NCBI GenBank assembly: GCA_049317345.1
Contig: JBMOIL010000153.1
Span: 1-5,573, forward strand
Direction of reading: 5' to 3'
DNA: 5,573 bases
DNA from: Mxb001 sp049317345
GTDB taxonomy: Bacteria > Actinomycetota > Actinomycetes > S36-B12
Shown: piece by piece, positions 4,843-5,573 of the stretch
How the letters are laid out: each line of letters begins with the position of its first letter
Numbering within the stretch: the stretch's first letter is position 1
The notes under the pieces: model-generated
The model's database searches: none
Told to the model about the DNA's origin: nothing
The model's input: only the letters and a program-made list of their open reading frames with translations
Made by a program: the position numbers and the translations under genes

Positions 4843-5573
4843 TTACTCGAAGCGGGACTGGCTGCGCCAGAGGTCGATACCGGCCTCGACGGCGTACTCG
4901 TCGATCGCGGCGATCTCCGCCGGAGTGAAATCGAGATGCTGCGCGGCGGCAGCGGTCTCGCGGAGTTGATCCGCGCTGCTGGCTCCGAGCAGGGTGGAGG
5001 TGACCCGCGGGTCACGGAGGGTCCAGGAGATCGCCATCTGCGCGAGCGACTGACCACGCTCGCGGGCCACACCGGCGAGACCGCGGACGCGCGCGAGATT
5101 GTCGTCATGGGCCATAGCCGGATCCAGGGACTTGCCCTGCTCGGCTCGTGAGCCGGCCGGGACTCCCTGCGCGTAGCGATCGGTGAGCATGCCCTGCGCG
5201 AGCGGGCTGAAGGTGATGATCCCGACGCCCAGATCACCGCACGTCTCGATGAGTCCGTCTCCCTCGATCCAGCGGTTGAACATCGAATACGACGGCTGGT
5301 GGATGAGCAGGGGCACACCCATGTCGCCGAGGATGCGGGCCGCCTCGATCGTGCGCGACGGGGAGTACGACGAGATGCCGGCGTAGAGCGCCTTGCCCGA
5401 GTGCACCGCGGTCGCGAGCGCGCCCATCGACTCCTCGAGCGGCGTCTCGGGATCGGGGCGATGGTGGTAGAAGATGTCGACGTAGTCGAGTCCCAGACGA
5501 TCAAGTGACTGGTCGAGTGAGGCGAGGATGTACTTGCGCGAGCCCAGGTCGCCGTAGGGGCCGGGCCACATAT
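4843..5573 (-). CDS. gpr: aldo/keto reductase, YghZ / L-glyceraldehyde 3-phosphate reductase type, N-terminus outside window
   Basis: The visible 243 codons match Escherichia coli YghZ (also Gpr or MgrA) as I recall it, through MWPGPYGDLGSRKYILASLD, VDIFYHHRPDPETPLEESM, GKALYAGISSYSP, IHQPSYSMFNRW, FSPLAQGMLTDRYAQG and a final TSTLLGASSADQL that contacts NADPH phosphate. Members of this AKR14-like group reduce L-glyceraldehyde 3-phosphate, and some reduce methylglyoxal, with NADPH in the cytoplasm. The catalytic His lies in YHHRPD; the Asp, Tyr and Lys of the tetrad lie in the missing N-terminal part, about 100 residues upstream. The frame is open to the window edge, so the ATG at 5571 is internal: the same Met-Trp is internal in the E. 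coli protein. The C-terminus extends slightly beyond the E. coli protein and ends LWRSQSRFE. The gene converges on the decarboxylase gene with a hairpin between them. Subfamily is confident; the physiological substrate is inferred. Confidence 0.92.
   Translation of the reverse strand, partial: MWPGPYGDLGSRKYILASLDQSLDRLGLDYVDIFYHHRPDPETPLEESMGALATAVHSGKALYAGISSYSPSRTIEAARILGDMGVPLLIHQPSYSMFNRWIEGDGLIETCGDLGVGIITFSPLAQGMLTDRYAQGVPAGSRAEQGKSLDPAMAHDDNLARVRGLAGVARERGQSLAQMAISWTLRDPRVTSTLLGASSADQLRETAAAAQHLDFTPAEIAAIDEYAVEAGIDLWRSQSRFE

Overview
The DNA is very GC-rich, uses GTG starts and G/C-ending codons, and its protein families are typical of high-GC Gram-positive bacteria. It looks like chromosomal DNA of an actinomycete, perhaps Micrococcales; the lineage below phylum is inference. 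No RNA genes, CRISPR array, transposase or prophage genes are seen. Genes are tightly packed and the longest gaps are under 75 bases.

Layout. (1) Bases 1-564, plus strand: the 3' part of a probably secreted HNH/DUF1524 nuclease. (2) Bases 3557 down to 561, minus strand: an apparent three-gene operon. It encodes a 312-residue RecB-family PD-(D/E)XK nuclease with an Fe-S cysteine set, then a 594-residue protein joined to it by a 4-base GTGA overlap, then a 79-residue two-helix membrane protein. The operon meets the HNH gene tail to tail, and both stop codons share one CTAG. (3) Bases 3624-3977, plus strand: a small protein resembling a common actinobacterial PH-like family, divergent from the operon. 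(4) Bases 4021-4770, plus strand: an acetolactate decarboxylase with an export signal, preceded by a near-perfect palindrome and a possible leaderless promoter. (5) Bases 4778-4833: a long hairpin between convergent genes. (6) Bases 5573 down to 4843, minus strand: a YghZ-type aldo/keto reductase lacking its N-terminus.

The most interesting part is the nuclease operon. The 594-residue protein reads as two Fe-S RecB-type nuclease modules in tandem: an N-terminal copy that keeps all four cysteines but appears to have lost the catalytic acid and lysine, and an intact C-terminal copy. It ends in DSDMPF, which resembles the acidic Pro-Phe tip of single-stranded DNA-binding protein (SSB). With the 312-residue partner this gives three predicted Fe-S modules, two of them apparently active, in an operon with no helicase. 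I infer a DNA-processing complex comparable to the nuclease parts of AddAB/AdnAB; its true function is not known from the sequence.

The right-hand genes are metabolic. The decarboxylase makes acetoin from acetolactate, and the reductase family acts on small carbonyls such as L-glyceraldehyde 3-phosphate and methylglyoxal. They are convergent and need not be functionally linked.
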